Part shown: piece by piece, positions 47,762 to 57,891 of the stretch | Layout of the letters: every line of letters begins with the position of its first letter | Position numbering within the stretch: position 1 is the stretch's first letter | DNA from: Phlyctochytrium arcticum | Taxonomy: Eukaryota > Chytridiomycota > Chytridiomycetes > Chytridiales > Chytridiaceae | NCBI GenBank assembly: GCA_025602905.1 | Contig: JAHLKI010000005.1 | Location: forward strand, 806,001 to 870,000 | Length of the DNA: 64,000 nt | Reading direction: 5' to 3' | Notes under the pieces: model-generated | Seen by the model: only the letters and a program-made list of their open reading frames with translations | What the model was told of the DNA's origin: nothing | Database searches by the model: none | Made by a program: the position numbers and the translations under genes

Positions 47762-49065
47762 ATGTTTGGAATTCGATCTGTCTTTACCCTGGCTCTGACC
47801 TCGTTAGTTATTGCATCGCCATTGGCGCGTCAGCGTGGTAAGTTACATTGTAGATCTTCCTAATTCCAGTGGGCTCATCATTACATTTAGTTCCTGTTCC
47901 GAATGAATACCTCGTGGGATTCCATTACCCCGATAGCACCACCAGCTTTGGACCTCGCAATGTTACCGCGCTCATCGACAAAATTGCAGAAGACGTGAAT
48001 GACCAACTCTCTCAGCTGAGTCGTCGAGACGGTACCGCCCTTGAGATCCTCGACCGCTATGATCTTGGTGATGGTTACTACCAAGGATTTGCATTCAAGA
48101 GCGCTTCACCCGCTGCCCAGGCCGCGATCCAAGAGCACCCAGATGTCGCATACATCATTCAGAACGAATACCTACCCCCACCACCAACAGTACCTACCGC
48201 CGTTTTTCCCGACGTGACTCGTAACGACACTGTAGGCGCGCTAGCTCGCCGCGATTCAGTCTGGGTTGGTGACAATTTATGGAACCTTGATGATTTGGAC
48301 GGGACTCGCAACAACTGGTACAATCATCACTCCTCTGCCGGCAAACCCGTTGATGTTTACGTCGTCGACAATGGGGTCGATGTCAACCACCCCGAGTTTG
48401 AAGGACGGGCCACTTGGGGCTACCCGGGCACGAGTGGGCAAGGTCAATTTCACGGCACTCATGTTGCCGGTATCGTCGCAGGAAAGTCTGTCGGGGTAGC
48501 TCGAAAGGCGTTCATTATCTCAGTCAAAATTGGGGAAACGCTCAACGACGTGATGGGCGCACTAAGATGGGTGCTTGAAGACGTCAAGAAGCGACAAGGA
48601 ACGCAAATCGCCAATTTCTCCTGGGGCTTTTATGAGCAGTATCAACCTGTTCTGGATGCTACCAAAGCTCTTATCGATCGGAATGTGGCCATTGCAACTG
48701 CTGCCGGTAATGAAGGAAAGGAATCCTGCCTATCCTCGCCAGGTGGTAAACTCTCTGGACTCATCAACGTGGCTGCTTCCACCAAGGACAACAAGCTTCC
48801 AAGTTACAGCGACAGGGGCGGTTGCGTCCACATTATTGCACCAGGCGATGACATTCTCTCCGCCAACATTGGTGGAGGGTTTGCTACTGCATCGGGAACA
48901 TCCATGTCCGCCCCTCACGTAGCTGGTGCCTTGGCCATGGCAATTAGTTCTGGCAAGGCGTGGTCCGGACCTAGTGCTATTGATGCTGTACTTAAGGCCG
49001 GAAAATGGAACAAGATACAAAATCTTCCCGGCGGCACTCGCAACCTCTTTTTGCAGCTTCCTTAA
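47762..49065 (+). CDS. Secreted subtilisin-like serine protease 5 (S8A)
   Basis: Exons 47762-47837 and 47891-49065 give 416 residues. Signal peptide, propeptide and linker match copy 4 almost letter for letter. Active-site blocks are VDNGVDVNH (again Asn after the catalytic Asp), FHGTHVAG, TAAGNE and GTSMSAPHVAG. The diverged block at about residues 236-310 (VKIGETLNDVMGALRWVLED, NFSWGFYEQYQPV) is closer to copy 1 in places (SWGFY...Y) than to copy 4. The last codon differs from copies 3 and 4: it ends NLFLQLP without the final Lys. Confidence 0.94.
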
Positions 49066-50244
49066 CTCATAGAGAACGTAAGAAGCACTCATCCCCGTAC
49101 CGTAATGTAGGCTGGTCCACCACATTGTATTTATATCCCATAAACACTGTCGTACTTTTCAAATGACATTATTCTCATAATCAATCATTTACTTGCATTC
49201 CCACATGAGGTCCAGGCTGCTTTGCCGTTTGACCTGTAAGATCGAACAAAAATGAGAAAAGGGCGGAGAAGAGGCCTCGCAGATGTGGCATTTTAACTTT
49301 CCAAACTTGCAGTTGCTTCAGCAAGCCTGCAAGTTATTTCTCTATCTAAAGCGTTACTTTCGATTCATTTTACCCGGCATTTTACCAGATGCCTTTCCAA
49401 TCCTTCTTAGCTATCCAGGTTTTGACCGTTCCATCTCGTACCTTGATCTCGTACATTATGTCGTCAAACTTCATCTTTTTATCACTCCCTCCAGCGATTT
49501 TTGAAGTTGAGGATAAAAATCCCACTCATCAACCGATTTGGGACCGTGCGGATGTGCACATACTCGAGTAGTCGCTTTTCCAAGCAGCCACAAATTATGA
49601 GCGGGCGAGTTGACGGCTTGTCGCCCTTTCCTTTTGACATTTCACATCCCGCTGTCATTATAAACACATCAATTTTAATAACTTGGAAGTGGTGTGCAGG
49701 GAAATTGACTCAAAGTTCAGCATGCATTTTTTCCGCATCTTTCTTGGCTTGTCGGGTCGCATGGTCAAAGGTCGTACTGTGGCGGAAATCCCAAACTCCG
49801 ACAAACCGTCACAAACGGACAGCTCAAAAGAGTTTGTTAAATTCACGCTACACAAAATGCTTCTACCTGGTACCATTAATACCCCATTATCCTTATTTGA
49901 GGTGTGTGTTGGTGTGAATTTCGAGGATACGCAGGTCAGCAAGTGACAGCAACACAAAGGAGCCGCTACCGCCGGTGCAATTACTCGCCCAGTCCACTTT
50001 AAATTTTTACAAAGTAACAACTATCGTACTTTGGCTATATTGTTTTGCAGTGTATTTAGTGATGCCACAAATTTTGTTGAGGCCGTTGGGTGTTTACATC
50101 TAATGGCATTTAGGCGGCTTCGGGAAGAAATGAGCATCAGGTACAAAACCCCAGCGATGAGGACCAAATTTCCTCAAGTCGCTCTGTTTGGAACAAGAAA
50201 TTTACTATACCTCATCACGCATCGGCAAGTCTGATCCACCCACC
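49066..50244. other. Spacer between subtilases 5 and 6
   Basis: No supported gene; the frames at 49501-49917 and its antisense lack any family feature. A perfect TACTCGAGTA lies at 49561. No TATA element matching those of subtilases 1-5 is seen before subtilase 6. Confidence 0.4.
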
Positions 50245-51588
50245 ATGATTGGAGTCAGATCTATCTTTGTTCTGGCCTTGGCCTCCCTGGCTACTGCATC
50301 TCCCGTGATGCGAAAAGCAGGTAACGTACGCTCGCGTGTCAGTTAGTCCCGTATATTAATTCGTTACCATTTGATAGCCAAGATCCCTGACGAATACATT
50401 GTCGGATTCACCCGCCCTACCAACAACCTCATCCCCCGCAATGTCTCTGCCCTCATTGACCAAATCGCCCAAGATGTTCAAACCCGGTTAGGTCGTCGGG
50501 ATGGGACCGGTCTTCAAATCCTCAACCGCTACGATCTGGGTGAATCAAATTATCAAGGATTTGCCTTCAAGAGCCATTCATCGGCTGCGTTGGCTGCCAT
50601 CAAGGAACACCCCGAAGTAGCCTACATGATTCAGAATGAAGTTGCGCCCCCACTGCCCGGTCGGGTTTCGGGTCCACCCCCACCACCACCCCAGCGCGCA
50701 GTAGAAGACACGATGCCGGTTCCTCCGGGATATGATTACACGGCGGTCCAGGTGGACGACTCACTCTGGAACTTGGACATTATTGACGGGCTCCGGGACG
50801 GGTTTTTCAATTACCACGAATCGGCTGGGGAAGGGGTCGACATTTACATTGTGGACACGGGAGTGGATATACAGCATGCAGAGTTTGAGGGGCGCGCCCG
50901 GTGGGGGCACCCTGCAGGCGGCAACATACCTACAGCCGAGCATGGTACGCATGTTGCTGGCATCGCCGCTGGCAAGACATTCGGCGTCGCTCGCAAGGCC
51001 AACATCATTTCCGTCCTTCGGGGCGAAAGCGTGGCCGAGCACATTGCTGCCCTGCAATGGATCTATGAGGATACCAAGGACAATCAGGCAAACTCCAAGC
51101 GCGCTGTGGTCAACCTCTCGTGGGGCACGTACGATGAATCCGAGCCGTTGAAAGATGCCCTGAGAGCATTGCAGGGCCGTGATTTAGCTGTTGCTGCCGC
51201 TGCCGGTGACGAACGACAGGATTCCTGCAGTTACAGTCCGGGAGGAACGGTGCCCTATGGCGCATTGAGCGTAGCCGCCCACGACATCAACGGCAACTGG
51301 GCCGAATACTCCAACCACGGGTGGTGCACGCGTGTCATCGCCCCCGGCAACTTTATTCTTTCAGCCAAACAAGGCGGTGGCAGTATCTACATGACCGGAA
51401 CTGGCATGGCATCCCCCCATGCTGCGGGCGGCATGGCAATCGCATTCAGCTCGGGCTCGGCGAATAACCGATTCAACGCTATGAGCGATGTAGTCGATTT
51501 TGGAGCCAGAGACACGTTAAAGAATGTGCCGACAAACATGTACAACAAACAGTTCAAGCTGCGCTGGGCGACGGATTCCTATGAGTAG
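50245..51588 (+). CDS. Subtilisin-like protein 6, predicted inactive (catalytic Ser to Gly)
   Basis: Exons 50245-50320 and 50378-51588 give 428 residues with an intact frame, signal peptide MIGVRSIFVLALASLATASP, an I9-type propeptide (DEYIVGF, NYQGFAFKS) and a longer Pro-rich linker (VSGPPPPPPQ). Asp185 (VDTGVDIQH) and His217 (EHGTHVAG) remain. The nucleophile block reads MTGTGMASPHAAGG, with Gly368 (GGC) where the family has Ser, and the oxyanion block reads AAAGDE, with Asp303 for Asn. Hydrolysis should therefore be lost. The C-terminus differs from the others (MYNKQFKLRWATDSYE). An intact frame with two changes in the active site suggests a retained pseudoprotease rather than ongoing decay. 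It is the most divergent copy. Confidence 0.92.
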
Positions 51589-52149
51589 TAAACGTGTCTT
51601 TTTGCTTTACGGTAGCCCCCCTTCTGTATTTATGTATATATCATAGATGTCATCCACATACAAACTATTGCACATCCCAAATACATTATCATCTCGCAAG
51701 TAAAACAGCGGCACCTTCAATACTGAGAAATGAAAATGTGAATCCAACAGCAAAAGTGAAAGGCGTAACGCTAATTGTAGTGAAATATCCAGGCTAAACA
51801 GCCATAAGGGTGGATAGGCAAAAATGGGCAGAATGAAAGACGAGTGACACTACAGTTACCCCAAACAACACAAGCAAGTTCACTGCCTAAAACAAAATTG
51901 CACGGACAACACGTGGGAGAACGAAAGGTTGGCAGACAGAAAGACGGAAGGTCATAACAAGACTAAGGGGATAGAGCAGTTGACAGAAGGGACAAAAGGA
52001 AGACAAAAAGATACAGGGACCTCTTTTCATACGCGTTCCGTTCATGCCACTTTCCCACGGATCGAAAATAATGAGACCGGTATATTTTAATCGCATCTGT
52101 GCAGAACCCCGCCGTACAGCTAACCTGGCACAGGGATCAATCTGTAAGA
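51589..52149. other. Spacer after subtilase 6
   Basis: AT-rich and without a gene. It links subtilase 6 to the relic at 52150-52378. Confidence 0.4.
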
Positions 52150-52378
52150 GCATCCTAAATAACTCTAAACGACATATTCTCTCGGTCAAACAGCGATGGC
52201 AGTCTTTACATGACCAGAACAGTCTCTACACCCGATCGCATTCAGCTCTGACTCTGAAAATAATCGAATTAATGCTATGAGCGTTATACTCGATGTTGGC
52301 AACAAGGATACCCTGGAGAATATTTCAACTGGGATGTATAATCGACGATTCAAGCTGCGCTGGGGTTTTATCGAGTAA
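52150..52378 (+). pseudogene. Relic of a seventh subtilase, 3' end only
   Basis: Matches the 3' end of subtilase 6. TATTCTCTCGGTCAAACAGC aligns with the ILSAKQGG codons and GGCAGTCTTTACATGACC with GSIYMTG. The nucleophile/helix block is largely deleted. The end reads NAMSVILDVGNKDTLEN...MYNRRFKLRWGFIE then a stop, in frame with itself. No 5' part is visible upstream. Confidence 0.8.
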
Positions 52379-52718
52379 ATCGTATCCCATTCGTAAATTA
52401 TTCCACAATCGGTACACGCCACGTTCCCACACATTACGGTTAACTTTATGGAGAGGGGGTTGAGGTCTCTCTGTGGACTTTATCTGTCGACCAGCCCAAA
52501 CCACATCAATATGTAAGAACATTCTATTCGAAATGCAAACTAAAGAAAATCAACATGGGGCCAAATACAAAAAAAGAAATAAGAGAGAGAGAGAGAGGAA
52601 AAAATACATAAGGTGGTTTGCTACTTTAAGAGGAGAGGGCAAAAAAATTACACATGATATGTGGAAAAAAAAGTGATGAGAGAGAAAAGTTACAATTGTC
52701 TAAAAAACATGCTAGGTT

Positions 52719-54655
52719 TTAAACGTCCTTTACAAACAATCCATCGGCCACACCCTGTCGAGCCCGTTCGGCCGCCGCCCGCTCATGCTCAATCGCCGTT
52801 TTCGACACGTAGTGGGTGTTTGGTTTAATAACACCGCGCTCGTTCAGGAAATAAGTGTACAGGAACGAGTAGGCGTCAATGTTGCGGGCCCATTCGTAGA
52901 ATTTCATGCTTTCGAGTTCGGAGCGGTAGATGCTGTCGTGGATGGCGTGGTGACGGAATTGGGTGACGTCGTTCGCAAACTTGTCAAAGTGGATACCGGT
53001 TGATACGCCGCGGCGTTCGCAGTCCGAGTTGAAGGTGTCATAGTGAGGAGTATCGAGGATCAAGCCGCAGGCAGGGGCTTCTGGAATATCAATCTTGGCG
53101 AATCCAAACGAGTTGGCTACGATACTTCGGGGGGTGTTGGTACGGATAACCATGATGGCCATGGAGAGCATCTTGCGGACCTGGTAGCGGGCAAATGCCT
53201 TGGCCTGAACCTTGATGCGGACCCATTCCATACCAAAGTGAACCTCCGGCTTGGAGCATTCAATGTTGAGGATGCGCATGTAACAACGAGAGTCTTCGTA
53301 TTTAGCTCCTGGGATGTAGTTGTGCCAGTTGTGGGTTCCGTTATAGATGGCAATAATGTGGTTCAAGGCGTTGATCTGGTCGTCGGTCAATCGGTATTGG
53401 CGAACCAAAGACATTTCCTCCTCTTGGACGGGCGAGAAAGGCAGAGGCTCAAAGAATTCGGGTTCTGGCTCGGGCTTGGTTTCTTCAGCTTCCGCGCCGG
53501 TTGCTCCAGAGAGAGATGCCAACTCTGGGTCACGACGACGGGTAGACTTGCGAGACACGGAACGCTTGAGAGTTGCCATCAGGCCGAAATCATCTTCGCG
53601 ATCAGCTGAGGTACCGTAAACGACATTGTCTGGCTGGTTGTTGTAGGATGGGCTGTTGGATCCCTGGTAGCTATCATTGCGTCTGCTCTTGCTGCGAGGC
53701 ATGGTGTGAATGGGAACCTCTTCGTCCTTGGTCTTGGATCGGCCTCCACGGGTCAGAGTCTGGAAAAACTTTTTGAATCCACTTTCCTTCTTGATTGGCT
53801 GAGAAGGTGAGGGGGGAGGGGATGGCAGAGATGGCTGTCGCGACAATGTAGCACCAGCACCATTGTAGCGTTCGCTTCGGCTCGCACTTCGCGAACGGAC
53901 CTGCGCGGCCTGGCTCTTGGTACGCTTCACCGACATGCCGCGCTTGATTGTTTTGAAAAGCCCTCCTGGGGGTCCCAGGTTCTCATTGACGGGCCATTGT
54001 TCCTCAAACTCTTCGTCAGACATTGGTGGGTAACAGTAGTGCGTTTCTGGTGGTGGGGGAGCAAAGACGTATGTCTAGAATTTGATCGTTAGAAATCAGG
54101 TTGCCTGGAAATCAAGTAGCATGTCCACACTTACAGGAATCAAATATTCGTAGGTTCGAGTATCGCAGGTTCGTCGGGCAGAAAAGGTCGTGTCCATTTC
54201 AATGACCTCGTAGACCCGAATGTGTGGGGGCAAAAGGGGCGTCAGCGTGCGGGCAGATGGCATGATTGCATTTGGAGCAGCAGTGACTTCGAGAGACAGG
54301 ACTTGACGTGAAGCATGTTCGCCTGTTTCAGTTGTGGACGCTCGGCTAATGTTGACAAGCTAAGAGAGAGACATGAGCCATACTTGAAGACATTGGAGCT
54401 GAAATCGTCCCCAAACTTACCGAAACTCGCTTGGTTGGGTCAGCCTCACCGACAATTGTAGCTACAGCACTGAGAAGCACTCCCTCAATCGTTTTCAACC
54501 CCTTGGAGCTACACAAATTTCATCAGCATAAACAAAGGAAAATCGCAACAAACGTCAACGATAGCTGCAACATACCGTTCGAGGCCCTGGAAGGTCACTC
54601 CGTTGTAAGCATAGAGGATGGCGATTCGCCTTGGTGTTTCCGTCTGTTCAGTCAT
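52719..54655 (-). CDS. PUS1-like (TruA family) protein, catalytic motif lost
   Basis: Exons on the minus strand: 54655-54576, 54508-54421, 54359-54135, 54074-52719; 582 residues. The N-terminal half starts RRIAILYAYNGVTFQGLER and continues LKTIEGVLLSAVATIVG, as in tRNA pseudouridine synthase Pus1. The C-terminal half has YNGTHNWHNYIPG, FARYQVRKMLSMAIMVIRTN and APACGLILDTPHYDTFN, the second half of the fold. The strictly conserved R-T-D-x-G motif reads TTETGEHASRQVLSLEV (residues 65 on), so the catalytic Asp is replaced (by Glu or Thr depending on alignment) and the Arg before it is gone. A Ser/Arg/Pro-rich insertion of about 200 residues separates the halves. Probably an RNA-binding pseudoenzyme; a true Pus1 should be coded elsewhere. 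Confidence 0.85.
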
Positions 54656-55939
54656 AGCTGGAATAGTTGACGGCTGTTTTTCTTTCTTGGTGTTGTTGTT
54701 GGACTCTTAGTCAAGCACGTTGAATACGCTTTTCTGTGAGTTGATGAATGCAAGCCGACACCGGCAGTAGAGTAATGATTGATGATGTGTGTGTGCGTGT
54801 GAGAGAGACGGGTTGGCAATGAGGAGGTGGGTGTCAAGTAACAAGTTGGATGGCGATCAAAGGAATGGAAGAGAGGGGGAAAAGGAAGCTCAAAGGTTAG
54901 TTTAAAGTTGCCAGCTGAAGTAGGGTAGGCTAGAGCGAGAAAAGAAAAGACAGCGCCGTGCGCACCATAGACTGTTTGTTGAAGTTGGATTCTCTTTCGC
55001 AGCAGGATTTTGCGAAAAGACTTTGGCGGCGGACCAGAAAGTGGCGGCTGGGTTGCCGCAGGCGCGGGCGGGAGGGTGGCTGTGCCTCCGACCGCCGGCA
55101 TGGGAAAGGGGCGCAGTGGTGCTTACCTTAAGTGCGCAGCCGTCTGCGCTTTTCGATTCCAAAACTCAAAATTTGACTGATGAAATTGCGCAAGATGAAG
55201 CCCGGACTCTGGATACTCGAGTCGCTATCGGGTAGACGAGTAGGAGCAGTGAATGAGGGCTCGTTTCCAGTGGTTTTGCAGTGGGTTCCAGAAAGAGAGT
55301 AGGAGGTCGGTATGGTTGGTTGGGGTAGGTTGATTTTTGGTTGAAATGTCGTGGTCAAAATACGTCCAATAGGTTGTTGCGACGAGGTAGTATGATAGAG
55401 TAAGAGTATGATGGTACAATGAATCCTTCAATGCACGGCGAAATATGTACTTTATATTTTGCATCTGACGGCGGCGATGATGATTTCATGGGCCCAACTT
55501 TATTGTTTCGCGCGTCATCGTGCTGCACGTTGTACCGTCCTGGCGGTGCCGGCCTCCGAAGTGACACACACACATATGCAGAATCGCAGATGGCAAGTGA
55601 ATTCTGCATCGGAAATGTTGAATAGACGAAACACTTTCGTGGGTATGATATATCGGTAGCTTGTTGAGGCATAATGCATCAAGACGCCGAGGAATGGGAT
55701 CTATCACTGAGATGCATGAAGATGGCATCTCAAAGTACAGAAATGTTGAATGGTATTGGGGGTAGCAACCATCCCTGCACCGTCTAGTACGGTATGCGCG
55801 GGAATGAGCATCAACGAAACCACCCTCAACACCGAGAACAGCCGAAATAAAGAAATGGGTAAATGTGTGTAATAGATGCAAGTGTTATACAAAATAGATG
55901 GTCATAAATACAGAATAAGTTAACGGAGGGCTATCATCG
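54656..55939. other. Spacer between the PUS1-like gene and the C9orf85-like gene
   Basis: Promoter side of the PUS1-like gene and 3' flank of the next minus-strand gene. A near-palindrome TACTCGAGT lies at 55214. No gene is supported. Confidence 0.4.
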
Positions 55940-56610
55940 TCACTTCTCCTCCTCCTCCTCCTCCTCGGAATCATCAAAATCACTAAAATCCCCATCCCCC
56001 TCCTTGGCCTCCGCAACCTCCTTAACTTTCTGCGCTCCTTCCTCATCCCCCCGCTCCATACGTCGCAAATACGTCCGCCGCTGCCGCTCCGACATGGAAG
56101 CCAGTACCCGCTGTTCTTCCTGACTCTCCTTCAATCGCTCCGCAGGGGTTTTGACTTCACTCGGCACCACATCTGGTGAATCTTGGCATTTGGCACAGAC
56201 CCCCCGCTCTTCGGCGCAGGGTCGACAGAGAACGTGGTAGGCTTCCGCAACCCGTTTTTGCAAACATGATAGACTACACACCCCAACATTCCGTTAGTAT
56301 TTCATAAATATAAACAAACAACTTGAACTCACCAGGTCTTGGGTTGAGTTAATGGCTTATACTTGTTCATCCGTTTCCTATACCCAAGAAATCAATACAC
56401 ACACTCCTCTATATTCCCCAGTCATTCCTTGAAAACAAACCTCCATTCAATGATATCCAAACACTTGCGACACAACCCCGAACTGGGCGTTTGCGAAATC
56501 TTGAGAGCGTGCGTATTCCGCTTATCCGGTTTCCAGGCAAAGACGTTTTGGTACTTTTGGGGTTGCTTCCCCGTCCCGGATTTTCCTTTGGCTGACGATG
56601 TGCGAGTCAT
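55940..56610 (-). CDS. C9orf85-type zinc-binding protein (DUF2039)
   Basis: Exons 56610-56441, 56377-56333 and 56273-55940 give 182 residues. It starts MTRTSSAKGKSGTGKQPQKY and continues with QNVFAWKPDKRNT. Four CxxC-type pairs follow in the family order: GLCRKCLDIIEW, KYKPLTQPKTCLSCLQK, HVLCRPCAEE and GVCAKCQD. This matches the DUF2039/C9orf85 family of small nuclear or nucleolar proteins with no firmly established role. The C-terminus is a charged helix ending in a Glu run (CTC/TCC repeats on the plus strand at 55944-55966). The ATG lies 150 bp from the ATG of the divergent TRM9 gene. Confidence 0.88.
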
Positions 56611-56760
56611 TGCGTTTTGTTCAAGTTTGCCAATTGACAAATTGTTGTTGAACCGAAATTCGCAAGGCGGAAACGCCGGAAAGGGAAGTTCGCGTGGCGC
56701 AGTCCGCTTACCTCCAAGGCTCCAAAGATTCCGCCCCAATGGCAAATCCCAAAATCCAAA
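56611..56760. promoter_or_regulatory. Bidirectional promoter, C9orf85-like gene and TRM9
   Basis: Only 150 bp separate the two divergent start codons, so both genes must share this region. It is GC-rich compared with neighbouring spacers and has no obvious TATA box. Confidence 0.55.
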
Positions 56761-57688
56761 ATGCCAGATCAGCAAGCAACATCCCTAGAACAAACCCACG
56801 TCCATGCCGTCTACAACCACATCGCCCCGCACTTCTCCGCCACCCGATACAAACCCTGGCCCGTAGTTGACCAATTCCTCAAGTAAAAGCCCTACTCATT
56901 CCCTCCCATTTACTTCATTATCTCATTCCTTCATTAGATCAAGAGACCCCGGCTCGATTGGCGCAGATGTAGGCTGCGGCAACGGAAAATACCTCGGGGT
57001 CAACCCATCCTGTTTCACCCTCGGATCCGATCGGTCCGATCAACTCATCCACATTTGCCACACCAGAGGATTTGAAGCCATGGTGGCCGATAATTTACTG
57101 TTGCCGTACCGCACCTCATGCTTTGATTTTGTCATTTCGATTGCGGTGATTCATCACATGTCGAGTCCGGAGCGACGACGGGCTGCTATTCGGGTAAATT
57201 TCCCCCCTTTTCTCTCTCTCATCTTTTTGATTGTGGACCCCCCCCCCCCCCATGGACTGAACCGTTTGGGGATAGGAATTACTACGGGTCACGAAACCTG
57301 GCGGACAAGTCTTGATTTTTGTATGGGCTTTTGAGCAGGAGGTATGCATCCAATCCCCCTCTCTCCGTGTTACTTAATCTCACCCTTAACATAGGGAAAA
57401 CACAAATACGACAAACAAGACGTATTCGTCCCCTGGAAAATGTCCAAAAAAGTCTATACCCAACCACCCCCATCCTCCTCCCCATCTACAGCCCCCTCCG
57501 ACATCAAAGACGATACCCCAACATCCCAAGAAGGCGAGGCCGTAGTGTACCAACGCTACTACCACATGTTTACCAGTAAAGAGCTGGACGGGCTGGTACT
57601 GGATACGGGACTGGCGACCATTGAGGACGCCGGCTATGATCGCGATAATTGGTACGTGATTGCCCGGCGGAATGATGTGGTTGCATAG
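56761..57688 (+). CDS. TRM9: tRNA (uracil) carboxymethyl methyltransferase, TRM9 family
   Basis: S-adenosylmethionine-dependent enzyme completing mcm5U/mcm5s2U at the wobble base of tRNA, working with Trm112. Exons 56761-56882, 56938-57193, 57276-57341 and 57395-57688 give 245 residues. Signature blocks are HVHAVYNHIAPHFSATRYKP, ADVGCGNGKYLGVNP (SAM binding), GSDRSDQLI, DFVISIAVIHHMSSPERRR, VTKPGGQVLIFVWAFEQE, DVFVPWKMSKK and YQRYYHMFTSKELDGLV, ending with NWYVIARRND. All introns have GT...AG ends; intron 2 contains a 14-nt C run (57238-57251). The length is close to the yeast protein. Confidence 0.93.
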
Positions 57689-57891
57689 AAAGTTTTGGGA
57701 TGTCGATAGATGTATGTATATGTATATAGAAAAAGGTTATATTTGGGTCCAAGAACAAATGTGTCTTTAGCAGAATGGAAGCAGGAGACGAGAGAGAGAG
57801 ATCGCACACAACGGCAAAAAAAAGAAATACTGAAAAATATCAACGGTATAAACAAGCACAATAAAACGTCCCATTTCGAGAAGCTCATTGA

